In this document: piece by piece, positions 1 to 12,636 of the stretch
Position numbering within the stretch: position 1 is the stretch's first letter
Layout of the letters: every line of letters starts with the position of its first letter
NCBI GenBank assembly: GCA_036925085.1
Contig: JAUPFP010000043.1
Location: forward strand, 880,632-944,631
Origin: Brachycybe producta
Taxonomy: Eukaryota; Arthropoda; Diplopoda; Playtdesmida; Andrognathidae
Reading direction: 5' to 3'
DNA: 64,000 nucleotides
Notes under the pieces: model-generated
The model's input: the letters and a program-made list of their open reading frames with translations, nothing else
Databases searched by the model: none
Told to the model about the DNA's origin: nothing
Position numbers and translations under genes: made by a program

Positions 1-661
1 ATTTGTAACCATTTGACCAGTCGCTTTTACTTTGGAATTTTTTTTAAAATTATTTCGTGCAGTCAGTCATTCCGACCTGGAAAGTTAGGGAAATGTAAAT
101 CACGGAAAATAGTCATTTTTGTTAAAAAAAAAAAAAAAAAAAAAAAATCAAGGAAAAGCAAGGAGGTTTTTTGTCATAGAAGGTTAAAACACAGGAAAAT
201 TCGTGATGCAAGTTTCAAAAGTGACATCAAATCTGCATAAATTTTAAATGTCGTTTAATTGTTAGGCGCTCATTATCAATCTTCGTTTAATTTGTGGTTA
301 GTTATTTGCAAAAGGTAGAAATATTGAATCGGTTGCCCGAACATTTCATATTTAGGGTGATTAAACTGATTACAAATAAATTAATTTAAAAGCTAGAAAA
401 GGGAATATCATTTCAGTATTCCAAAGCAAAAATTATAATTGTAATCGGTCAGGGAAGTGAACCAATTTAATGGAGTTAATACATTAAACATATTGTTTTA
501 TGGAAGTCCTCCTTGCAGCCGGAACTCATTGGAAATTGGTGTTGGTTGAATTTATATTTTCTGATTTTGGAAAATATATTTCGCATGTTTCAGCGCTGAA
601 TCTCTCTGCTGTAGGTCTTCTTGGCTGCTAGCTAAGTAATTTTTCAAATATTAATATAAAC

Positions 662-1084
662 TAGGGATGGGCCATTCGAATTCCACGAATCTTGAAAAAT
701 ATTCGAGATTCGAAAACTCGAATCTTCACGCTTTTTTTCTTCTTTCGAATCCTAACCTTAAAAAACTGTTAAAAACTTTGGTAAAATTAGTTTTAACTCC
801 ATTGATGTCGAATAGAAGCGTACACTTAACAATAAAAACCGGCGATTGTTGGAATTTCGGTTGTACCCGGATTACCATTATCATCACCTTGTGGCGACCC
901 TGAGTGCCGCCACACTGTGTTTTTTATTATTAATAATTTAATATTTAATATTATTTCATTTATTTGTATCTTCTTAATGAATAAAATGGGATTCTTATAT
1001 GAAGGGATTCGAGAGATTAATCAAGGGATTCGAGAACCTTTTAGGATTCGAATTCGAGAAAATTTACGATTCGTCCTACCACTA
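662..1084. mobile_element. hAT-like MITE, intact copy 1 ('GATTCG' family)
   Basis: About 420 bp rich in the GATTCG/CGAATC motif at both ends. The termini resemble TAGGGATGGGCCATTCG and its complement. It is the same element, in opposite orientation, as the copy at 13954-14369. It supplies an uninterrupted version of the site that is split by an insertion near 55.1 kb. It has no coding capacity. hAT assignment rests on the terminal sequence type and on the imperfect 8-bp duplications seen at the other two copies. Confidence 0.6.
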
Positions 1085-4000
1085 AAGCAAAAAAAGAAAA
1101 TATTGAGTTGAAATAGGACATTTGAAGTAAACCAAAAATGTTGTTAAAACCGCGGAAATGTTTAATTCGTTTATTAACTATGTATTATTAAATAATTGTT
1201 ACAAATCTGAGAGAGTATAACCAGAATTACGACATATTTTAAGAAGAAGAAGAAAATTATGAAATCTACTTAGAACGCGAAAACTACATTTATTTTACGT
1301 GATCTTTATATTATGAGGACAATGTGTTTTTTTTGTTTGTTGAATTTAGAGAAATGTAGATTTTTAAACTCTGTTGACTTGCCCTATGACTTTTCTAGGA
1401 TTGGCAAAGGTTTTTCAAGTTATCTTTTGTAATTTATTATATATGGGATATAAGACTGATAATGATAAGCGATTTGCATTATTACTCATTTTTAACGAAT
1501 TACAAAAAAGGAAAGCATACGTTCACCTGTTTCGAGAGAAAAGGAAAAAAAAAGTAGTTTTTATTGGGGTCGTATTTTTATACATTTTCGCCTCTTTATG
1601 TTTCTCTGCACGTTTCTAAGTTAGTGTTACGGAAATTCTTTTATATGAAATCATATATATTTTTTTTTACATTTGCATAATTTAAAAGTTACTTTTTTTT
1701 TCCATTCATGAGTGGTGGACAGGGACATTGTTGCTTTCAAAGTGACTTATTAAATGCAACTCATAAACTGTTTTTGGTTTGTGAATCATGTTTTTTTTTG
1801 TCTTTCATTTCCAAATGGAATGACTGATTTGTTCTACAATGTAATTTTCGTAAACAAGTTTGGGTTTTCATGGTTAAACTAGGTCAAGGAAGACAACTGT
1901 CTTGAGCTCGGACTAACTTTACCAAAGAACGTTACAAAAAAAATATTGCAGGAATATTATTGGGACCCTAAACTATTTAAATTATATATTATATAGTGGA
2001 GGCCCACGAAAGACTTGAGTAGTTTAAAAAAATTCACAACTTTTTTTCTTCTGATTGTTAAGTACCCCCTTGTGTACCACATATTGAGACTCCATTAGAA
2101 TTTTTTTTTATAAAAGTTCAGGGCTCAAGTTTGAGTAACCGATCTCTACACTTTGGAAATTTAAAATTGCAACTTTTAATCTTCAATAATGTATAAAAAT
2201 CATTTAGTTTTTTTATGCAAATGAATGGTCAATTATTTTGACTGAGGTTCTATATGTTTCTACTCGTTGCCATTCTGTCCAACTTGGGCATCTCCAGGAC
2301 ATGATTGCAACGGATTTTGCACCACAATCTTAGAATGTTTTTATACAAAGTGCAGTTGGTACAGGAATTGTTGCCGGATCATTATCGGTAGCGCCTAACG
2401 ATTAATTTTGAGAAAAGCAGATTTCTCTTAGCCTGCCTCCTCGTTCACCAGATTTGAAGGCCTTGTGAGGCTACGTGAAGGAGCCGGGTATATGTGAACA
2501 AGCCAAACACAATCTAGCATCTCAAGGACCAACACTTGGGACGAAATAAGAAGCTTGGGGCCTGAAACGTTGCCACCTAGTCATGGAAAATACTTTTAAT
2601 ACTTTCTTGAGCCACCCTACCCTGTTTTATATAATTTTATTTATGTTATTCTACAGTTAAAAATTCGTTGAATTGCATCAAAGAATATCCAAAAAGGAAC
2701 TTACAATTGATCCTAAATAAAATTCAAGATGGCTGCCATTTTTTATGCTTGAAAATAGGCATTCTACAAGTTGTACGAATAAAAAGTAATAAGTTAATAA
2801 GACTATAATACTTATATTCAACAAATGGAAATTTTGTTTAATTGTATTCATAAGGAAAAGGGTATTGTAAATGAAACCATTATTTTAAAATTAAAAATGG
2901 CTGCCAAGATTCTGTGTTTACAAAAAAAAGCATTCAAATTTTATTACAAATGAAGTTTTGTATTAATAATATGCAATATCCAACAGCCCAAATTCAAAAT
3001 GGCTGTTGTGCCATTTTTGTTTTGTTAAATTGGGAACTACTAGTGGAGGTGGTTAGTGGTTCTGAATATAAATGCACATTATGCAAAGAAATGCAATTCT
3101 TGCAAATCTTCTTGTTAGGGTCACTATAATATATTAGCACCTCGAAAATAATGGCCTGCATTGTCTATGATAGTTAATTTGCTGAAGTGTCAATTTGAAT
3201 AATTTCTTCTAAATTATGGATGTGGGATCCATTGATAAATTGATTAAAATTTTAAAAGCCAATAACAATTCAAATATGGGGTTTTTCAGTCCTTGAATTT
3301 TAAGAATTTCTATTGAGTGAGCAATTTAAGAGGGGAAGTATAATATATAACCCCCTTTTTTAAACAACAACAAAAAAGAAAGTTTAATTAAAGTCGTTTT
3401 TATTCAAGTCAGTTCAACTAAAGTCGTTTTCATTAAACAACAATTCGATTGATAATTGAAGCACGTCTCAAGTTGTCCGAATTAATTTTTGTTATTGTTG
3501 TTCTTTCAATTGGTTCCCATTTTCGATGTCACCAGGCTATAAAATTAATTTCACTTATTTCTTTAAAGTTTCTTTTCCTGTTTTGTTTTCTTATTTTAAG
3601 CAATTGGAATGAATTTTTATTTTTACTAAAAAAAATTACCTGCGATTATGAGAACCTCCCTGATGCCCATTTTTTTTGGTATTTCTTCTTTCAACTGTTA
3701 ACAATACAAAGCAATAATTAATAAATTGATAAATTTATAAGGCGTAACGGGAAACAATTTTGACAAACTTCATTGAAGACACATTTTTTATATCAGAGAG
3801 ATAAGAAATTTTATTTTGCTCGTATTTTTTTTATATAGCTTCATTATACAGATAAGAGCAAAAATATGCATATTAGTTTGCATCTTTTATATTGATGCAT
3901 ATTTTTAAATCAGTTTTATACAATACAAGGAATTAAAATGAAATATTTCTACTTAAATTCTTTGCAACTTAAAATTAAAACCACTCAAAAAAATTTCAAA

Positions 4001-5629
4001 AAATGAAAAGATTTATTATGTACTTCGATGTAATTATTTTTTTTTTAAAAAAGCAACTTTAAAAAAATATATATTTCAAGTATCTTAGAAACTAGAATGC
4101 TAGCTAAATATGCAAAAAAAATTATTATCATGGCAATATGTTTAAAAAATATTTATCAAGTAGGTAATGCAATTCCAGAAACAACTATTAGATTTATGGG
4201 ATTTTCATGATCAGATTTGTTATAATTTGTAGACCTGCATTTTCAAGATGTGAAAATGTTGAAGTCTGGGATTTTCCGGTGTGAACTTTAAAAACATTCT
4301 AAATGCTATAATTTTCTTTTAAATAAAATTACAAATTAAGGTTTTTTGTTAGCCAAAAGGAAAATACATGTTGTCCAAATGTCTGCAGTAACAACAGCGA
4401 AACAGTGCTCACTTCCATTGTGAGCTAATTAATGACTTGTTTTTTTTTTTGCCATCTTGTTCTTTGTGGCATTGTGGTAGGCATAAATGAGTGTTTTGCA
4501 CGTGCTGTCAGTCACATCTTAAGGCACGAGCTAGCAGGGCTGTAGCCCAGGGCCCCCATTCGTTTTAAAGGGCCCCATTTCTTAACTTTTAACTTAACAT
4601 GCTGTACCTATGTTTAAATGTAACATCTGTGGGTCCCGATTTTTCATTTAGCCAGGGCCCCAATTATTCTTAAGACAGCATTGCGTGCTGTGAGACGTGG
4701 TCAATTTCGCAAGTTTGAAGTTGATCAAGTTGCTCTAGCTACCAAACAGCAATTCTATATGTCGTGAAAACACTTCATTACCCTGAATAACATATTAAGT
4801 AATATTCACACCTGGTTTCTAATTACTGAAAGCTGTGCTTAATGACAATTTAATTCTTTACAAAGTGTGCGTTTAGTGGGATTAATGAGTTCTGACATAG
4901 GTCAAACAAATTAGCATAATTCGATAAAAACACCTTTTGTATATTGCAACCAAAAGACCTCATTTCTTGCTAAACCATTTATAAGATGTGATGATGACAA
5001 CATGAAATATTGTTTAAAGATACAACACTCAGATAGAAGAAAATGCAGTTTTTGGAATTGACCGTGTGGCTGGCTGTTTGATAAACAATAGCCTCAAATA
5101 CATTAGGTCAGGCAATGCACTCATAGTTGTAATTTTATGTTTTATTGCCAAAAGTGGACATTTACTAACTTAGCTCATGTTTTAGAAACATTAAATTTCA
5201 CTTTACATTTTGCAGTAAACCCTGTACGTGCACGTTCACTACTCTAGACATTTTTAGAACCTTAATTTAGGGAGGTTTTTAGGAACGTTTAAAGAATCTC
5301 AACAGGTGTTTGTGTGTGTATAAGAAGACGAAAAAGCCTGAATTTCTGGGATTGTCTGTAAACTTTGAGATTTTGGGGAAAATATGTTAGGGATCCGGGA
5401 ATTGCATTTCCTTTTTTCAGTAAACATTAACTTGTGTAAAAAAATAATTAAAATTTAATCATGTTATATAAGGGTCATGAATATAATTTTTGCATCCTCC
5501 CTCGTCATCTTTTCTAGTTTCCTAATTTTTTTTCTTCTTGCTGATTACTTCTTTAAAAAAACGTTTGCATCTACTTTGCACATGTAAAATTACTATTAAA
5601 CCGCCTTAAGAATTTCAAAGCTCGTTAAA

Positions 5630-5895
5630 TAAAAAAATATATTGATAAATAAATATTGAATAAAATAAAAATATATTGATAAATATTGAATAAAATAAAA
5701 ATATATTGATAAATAAATATTGAATAAAATAAAAATGTATTGACAAATATTGAATAAAATAAAAATATATTGACAAATATTAAATAAAATAAAAATATAT
5801 TGAGAACTAAAAATTGAATAAAATAAAAATATATTGATAAATAAATATTGAATAAAATAAAAATATATTGACAAATAAATATTGAATAAGAAATT
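5630..5895. repeat. AT-rich minisatellite (units of about 29-33 bp)
   Basis: Some eight imperfect tandem units with the core 'aataaaaatatattgataaa' and variable short insertions of 'taaa'. An open frame on the minus strand through it reads as repeated tyrosine/isoleucine/phenylalanine blocks, which is an artefact of the repeat. It is not a gene. Confidence 0.85.
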
Positions 5896-6867
5896 TATTT
5901 TCATATGAAATTTTTAAAGTAATTTTGAAATGTTTGATCTAAAATATTTTAAACCGGTAATAGTTAAGAAATAAAAAAATATTGCTCACCTGTGTATATT
6001 TAAAAAAAAGTAAGATAGTTTATCCAAAAAAGTAATTGATTTGGGTTTTTTTACCCTCTCCACTCAAAATTTTAATTAATCAAAAAATTCTATGATATAT
6101 CCACTGTGTTTTACAAACAAGAACTGATAATTCTTAATTATTGTTCAGCTCCTCAGTTTTACTTAAAGTTTACTAAAAAAAAATTGTTGTTTGCTTTCTG
6201 GATACCTGTTCACAACTAAACCTGTTATGGGCCTGTTCTATTGCTTTATTTTTTGTTTTTCACTTGAAGTTGGAATAATTGGGTCAGACTTTCTCATTGC
6301 AATAGAAAAAAAAAATACTGTAGGAATAATGGAGTGAGAAATTGAGATCACCACACACACACACACACCTCGTTAAAGATCATTTTCTTATTTTTGAATA
6401 CACGATTTTAATTTTTCATTTGTGGTCCAAGCTGCCATTGTTTTCTCTAATGAACTTTGTGGTCATCTTTTAGCTTATTCTCTCTTCCAATAATTCACGA
6501 CAAACAACAATCTCATTTGTTTTTCATGAATTTTTTTAAAAATCACATACCTATTTAGATCAATGTTTTACCGAATATAGGGCAATAGTTTTTTTTGGTG
6601 TGCTTTTTCGTGATATATTTTTTATAATATCTTTAAGTTAGTTAATCTTGATGAGTTATTTCCTGGGTCATTAAGACAAAAGATTTTTTTTGCCACTTTC
6701 TTAATAATTGTCGGTCATTGGTCATGACTTGAGTCTTGATGATGATCAACCTAAATTTGAACCCTTAATTGAAGCAAGGTCCTTTTTTTAAAATAATAAA
6801 ATTACAATATTGCTAGACAAAGTTGAACCCTACCTAGAGGATATGCAGACAAAAGCAAATTTGTATA

Positions 6868-7188
6868 TAATCATTAGGGCTCGGATTTTTATGCAATATC
6901 AAGGAAATGTTTCTCAATCTATTGCCTAAGAGCCAATTGTGAAGTAAAAATCCTGTCTAGATCAACCAACAATTATAACTTTTTAAAAAAAAAAATTAAA
7001 AACACTGGTTAAAGGCTAGAACTCTAGTTGACAACTAATAATAACAAGACATTAGCCTCTAACCAGCATTTTTGATTAGAAAAGGCATAATTGTAGTTGC
7101 TCTAATGATGATGATGATTACTTCACAATTGGCACTTGGGCCACAGATTGAGATACATTTGCTTAAAAATCCGAGCCCTAATAATTAT
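6868..7188. mobile_element. Palindromic MITE-like element
   Basis: The two ends are inverted copies: 'attagggctcggattttta' at the left and its complement at the right. The inner arms also match over much of their length ('gccaattgtgaagta' on the left and its complement on the right). About 320 bp, non-coding. Superfamily not determined, because the flanking duplication is unclear in AT-rich DNA. Confidence 0.6.
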
Positions 7189-7550
7189 AAACATTGAGCA
7201 TAAAAAAGCAAGCTGCCGTAAGATGGCGTTGTCATAGTTTGTTTCGTGCAGTATGCACGACAGGTTTACTAATTTATTGTTATTAATTATATTAATAAAG
7301 TGAATATTTCTTTCTAAGGCTCCAATATTTTAAAAAGTAACTTTTTCATGGTCGTTTAAATGTTTTTCTTTTCTTTCAAAATTTAATAAAAAGTTTATTT
7401 TGAAAATGTATAATGAAAATATTTTTTATTCATTCACACTTCTGGATTAAAATGAAATACAAAAATTACTGGTAGATTACAATTATTAAGGACTGCTGAT
7501 TGAATTGTTTATTCTACGTTTCATAAGAGAAACACTAACGATAATATTGA

Positions 7551-7725
7551 AAGTGTTTTAGAAACTAGAACGGGTAGCTTTTATGGACAAAAATTTAAAA
7601 AAAAAACACCCATCTGCTTAGAATTTGATCATTTTCAAAACTGATATAAAAAGCTGATTTTGAAAGATATCAATATGAAAACAGCATTAATTGATCGAGC
7701 TACCCTTCTAGTTTCTAAAACACTT
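7551..7725. mobile_element. Palindromic MITE, GAAACTAG family
   Basis: Both ends carry the same inverted arm: 'agtgttttagaaactag' leftward and 'ctagtttctaaaacact' rightward, with the GGTAGCT/AGCTACC core next to it. The inner arms include 'gaaagatatcaa'. About ten whole or partial copies of this family lie in the window, most inside introns or next to genes. Confidence 0.75.
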
Positions 7726-9463
7726 TAAATTTTCTCATTATTTGCTTCTGAATGATAGATAAGAGTGACCAGACTTCGAGTGGCTTTAACACTAGTAAAC
7801 CCGTCGTGCAACTTGCACAAATATAGTGAATGTATAATTTAATTATAGAAGGAAGTAATGTAATATGCACATTATTTAGCCTCAGCCAGTGCTTCATTAT
7901 TTTTTTTTTCTTTAATGAGGTAGGCCTATGTTCATTTTTTTTAATAAAAACGTAGGAAGGCGGATTTTTTTTTTACGATTTTTATGACTTTTGCAATTTT
8001 TTTCGAGACTTTTTTTGTAGCGTTTTCAGATAGATCAGTTGGAAACCTTTAATTTGTTATGTATGTTGCATCGAAGTTTGTTTTTGTATAGAAAATAATT
8101 GAAATCTCTCTACGCCTATTAATAGAGTAGATTAAACATGCAAAAATGAATACTAAAAAACCCAACTAATTATAACTGTTCAGTTTCCAAGTTCCATTTA
8201 ATGCCAACAAGTTTATACATTTAATTTAATGTTATTTTGTTATTCATTTTTTTTTAAAAAAACTAGTTGATTATTTTTTTTTTTCTCACCAAAGGATAAA
8301 TTCATTGTCAATTTTTTTTTAATATGAAAATTGCTCAATGGTATGTTTTGACAGTTAAGATGAAGGTAAACTAGAAAATTCCAAATGTTGGTCTATTAGA
8401 ATTTCTTTTCTTTCAATTTTTTTAAGTGAATTAATTTATTTTCTGAAAAAGTAGTTTTTATTAACTTTAAAACAAGTGGACCACATTTTTTTTAAGAAAA
8501 AAAAAATGAAGTCATATTTTTTTTTGTTTCCTTTTTAAATTATTTGGAAGTTTCAGTGGCTAAAGCCATAAAACATGTGTAGTGAAAGTGGACCATACCA
8601 CTCCCAAAGGCGTTCACTTGATAATTTATATGTCGATCAGGAACAACAAAAAATTGTTACTTTCTATTTTATTTGGGACATTTTTGTTATTTTGCAATAT
8701 AAAAACATTTAAAAAAATTGAAAGTCAACACCTACCTTTAATAATTATTTACTTTTCTAATGCTTTTAATTAAGCATAAATGTTATTTACACCATTATTT
8801 AAATAACATCCTATTATATGCCTCAGTGAAATTAATATTCAAATGACAGACTGATACAAAATTAAAAGCTTATCTCTTGTGTTATTATTTAATGTAATAA
8901 TAATATTTCCGAATTTTTTTTTTTCTTCAAAGGGTGATTGCACTCTTTGTTATATGCAGGTTAGAATAAATTGTTTTACTTTTCTTTCAGTTGTATGAAT
9001 AATGAATGAAATGAATTTTTAAGAGTTTTACAAAAAACTTCCTAAAACTTTTATTTTTATGTTGAAAAAAAAATTATTTATTCATTTTATATATTTGAGA
9101 ATTGCATTAATATTAATAATGCATTTTCATTAGAACGAACACTTTCTCTCTATATAAAAATATAACTGGTTTCCACTCATAAGGGAGTCTCAAAAGTGGT
9201 GGACAGAAGAAATTCTTTTACACCTCAATTTCATATTTTAGCCTTATTTATTGAATATATGTCGAATAGTAGTTATTTGTATAATTAAAATCCATTCTCT
9301 TAATTTTTTTGTGCCAAACTTGTTTCAAATTATACATATCCAGGCTCCAGGGGTTACAACAGATTTTGTTGGACCCAGCCTTCCAGAATAACATTTAAAT
9401 TAATAATTATAATATATTGAGGTGTTCTGTTTTTGTTTAGTTTGGGTTGTTGGAGTTAAGATG

Positions 9464-9499
<36 letters not shown>

Positions 9500-10373
9500 T
9501 AATATGGACTTTTTTCTGACAAACGTTTATGGCTGTGGGTGTAAATCTATTTAGAAGTACTGTTAAATGTTAAATGAAAACAAGTTAAATGTGTTTAGGT
9601 GAATTATACGGAATCCAGTTAAGGACATAAACACCAAATAAAAATTAGCTTTTAATTAAATATTTTAAATTGAAATATTAAATCAATATTTTGTCAATAG
9701 TTTATATATTACAGTTAAGTATTAACTCAATATTTTCAAGATTATTAATTGAATAAATTGAATTCGACATAGTGTTTGTTTGTTCTTCACAGGGCTCTGT
9801 AGAACACGTTTATTATTTAAACGCATTTAAATTGTCAGGTGTGAACTAGGTATACTGTAAGTCTCTCTAAGAGAGCTTAGACAACTGAAGTTTGCACGTG
9901 CCAGTGCATGACTCCATAGTCGAAGCGAAATTTGATGTTTCCAAAAACATGGTCTCGATTCTAGCTAATTTAAAATTTGTGCCTTTAAGTTGATTTTTTA
10001 ATGATAATTAATGTTTATAATCTCCGGGTATTAACTGCGGTTTATTTTTTTGCAATATTTAAAGGATTTTCTTTATTTTATACAATTTTGAATTATGCTA
10101 ATTTGCTTGACCCATGTTAAATACCATTGACTTCAAAAAGGTCCATTTTGCTAGCCACCTCTCGGTACTTTAGAAACATTTTTTTAGCTTTAAGAAAAAT
10201 TGGGTGTATTTCTTAATATGCTCTACAGGTATTAAGGCAAATCCATTAAGTTTCGAATTGCCGTTTAGTTTACAGCCATTTAGACAACTTTTGAACCACA
10301 AAATTGACCGTGTCTTATGGCACCTGAAACTCTGGATTACCTAGGCTCTAGGCAACTAGAGAGTGTTTTTTTT

Positions 10374-10753
10374 AAACTAGAAGGGTGGCTTAATTACTTA
10401 AAAGTATTTACATGGTGATATCTTTCAATATATACTTTTTATAGACAATAATTTAAAATATATTTAAAGTTTTTGAATATTTTTATATTAATTGTTGATT
10501 CTTCTAACTAGTCACTTTATAATTCTAAAATGAATAAATTGATTTAAATAAGAGATGTTTTTTAATATTGTTAAAAGTTTTTTAAAGAAAATTTTAAAAC
10601 TGACTATTTAGAAGAATCAACTATTAATTAATAATTTAAAAAAATATCGACACATTAAAGTTGGGACATTTTCACACTCACATAAAAGGCTAATTTTGAA
10701 AACTATCAACATGAACATATCCTTGAGTGAACTACCCTTCTAGTTTCTAAAAT
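10374..10753. mobile_element. Palindromic MITE, GAAACTAG family, with internal expansion
   Basis: The outer arms are the same as in the 7.5 kb copy: 'aaactagaagggtggct' at the left, 'actacccttctagtttcta' at the right. An extra inner inverted segment ('gaagaatcaactattaatt' against 'attaattgttgattcttc') makes it about twice the usual size. This suggests a nested palindrome. Confidence 0.65.
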
Positions 10754-11815
10754 ACAGTCGTCAAGTTTCTCTTTAATTTTCGAGAGAAGCTAAAACCAAC
10801 CAACCTTAAGAAGAAGAAAAAAAAAATGAACCGTTTATTAGAAACTGGAATAGTACTTGATTATGCTTAGAGTATTTTCAACACATAATTTTAAGATTTT
10901 TCATTTAATTTTAATCTATGTCACAAAAAGTATTGTCTAAATTCGTCATTTTCAAATGTCAGTTATTTTCTTTTAAAAAAAAGATATCATGAAAATACAT
11001 TTAGAAAAATTAACCCTGATAGTTTCTAGTTTATATTAAATTTTGAATTTTTTTAAAAAAAATTTGTTTCCGACTGTCGTCGATTGTTGTTGAGGCTTAA
11101 TTAAATTTAGAAATTTAATAATTAGGCTATCATTAAATTTACTTAAGACTATGTTAATATTACAAAGCCTTGAGAAATTAAATGACACACTGAAATGGTT
11201 TGATTTTTTTTGTAATATTTATTGAAAAAATAAAATTGTTTTTGAACTAATTCCCTAGATTGACACAATAATGTTGACGAACAACACAAAAACATTTGGG
11301 TTATAAATTATAATTGAAACTGTTTACGAAAACTTTCATAGTTTCATATCATTAACATAATCTATTTGTTTTCTTTTTCTTTTTTCATTTAATGTCATTG
11401 TGTATTTTTGTTAGAATTTTTTTTTAATATTGATTGAATCAATATTTTAAAATTGTTAAAAGATTGATTTTAAAGTTGATACAATACATTTCATTTAATT
11501 TTTTTTTTTAATTTAATACAAATTTTAAATAAAAATATTACATTTTTGTCATATAAAATGTTGATATTATTGTGATGTTAAAAATTAATTGATAAAATAT
11601 AAATAATTAACAATTTACCCTACTATTCTAAAAGGTTGCTTAAAATAAAGCTAAGCTTAAAACAAACTTGACAAAATGTCTGTAGTGAGTCTGGATAATT
11701 TTTACGTTTATCTTTATTTTAAAGAATGTTAGTCTTTTACCAGTAGTTTTAATTTATAAATTAAAATGGGTTACGAACAGCTGATTTTCAATAGGAAAAT
11801 TAAGAGAAACGAGGA

Positions 11816-12064
11816 AGTGCTTTAGAAACTAGAAGGGTAGCTCAATCGCTTCAGGGTATTTTCATGTTGATAGATCTTTCAAAATAAACCTTTTATAGAG
11901 AAAAATTGCCAAAAAATATCGTTTGCTTAAAAGTTGAGTCATTTTCAAACTCACATAAAAAAAAGCTTATTTTGAAAGATATTAACATGAAAGTAAAATA
12001 ACATAAAAAAATTCAGATTTAGTTACCTTTTAGTGATTGGGTTACCCTTTTAGTTTCCAAAACA
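11816..12064. mobile_element. Palindromic MITE, GAAACTAG family
   Basis: Inverted arms begin 'gctttagaaactagaaggg' and end 'acccttttagtttccaaaac'. The arms also share 'attttcatgttgat' type sequence and its complement. About 250 bp, non-coding. Confidence 0.7.
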
Positions 12065-12636
12065 AATTGAATTTTCTTTCTTTTGTACATTTAACAGGGG
12101 TTAGAGGTGATTAGTGATTAGTAATTACACTTAAAAACCACCTTAGCAATAAATAATAAGAATAGTAATAGTAATAATAATTCTAATAATAATAATAATA
12201 ATAAAAATAATAATAATTTTAATAATAATAGTGATTTTTAATAATTATTAATAGTAATAATTATTATTAATTATAGTAATAATAATTATTAATTGCTTTA
12301 ATATTATTATTATTAATAATAATTTATTTTATTAAAAGTGGGGGAGTAGACATAAATGTGAACCACCCTGTATAACTTCAAATGAAAGTTTTCTTTTGTA
12401 CGCACTAGATGGCGTTAGGTAGTTGATTTTCTTGTTGTTTTTATCGTTGACTGATAGATGTCTCTGATGTCGTTTTCTCTGCGTTCACTTTCTCTTTCCT
12501 TATGCGTGTGTTGCAGAAAAAAAACGGTGTTTTCTTGAGAAATTAACATCTTTTGAGAAGAGATTTTGAGCGAAAAACAAGGAGGCTGGTCCCGTTTTTA
12601 AACGGAAACAGCTTTTCTTGGCTCTGCTCTTCGAAT

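Larger units (their letters stand above)
1..12636. other. Gene-poor, AT-rich repeat region upstream of RYBP
   Basis: I find no gene with convincing exons on either strand. The open frames here are short, low-complexity and lack family motifs. The stretch holds a hAT-like MITE (662-1084), a tandem minisatellite (about 5630-5895), a palindromic element (about 6870-7185), three palindromic MITEs with the GAAACTAG core, and simple repeats: CA at 6351-6368, AAT at 9464-9499 and AAT-rich DNA at about 12160-12320. Three spaced copies of a 'atggctg' motif near 2725, 2895 and 2995 look like an old tandem duplication. A regulatory role is not visible from sequence alone. Confidence 0.6.

Noticed and set aside
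5596..5904. Open frame of 102 codons on the minus strand
   Set aside because: It is a translation of the AT-rich minisatellite, made of repeated Tyr/Ile/Phe blocks with no family match.
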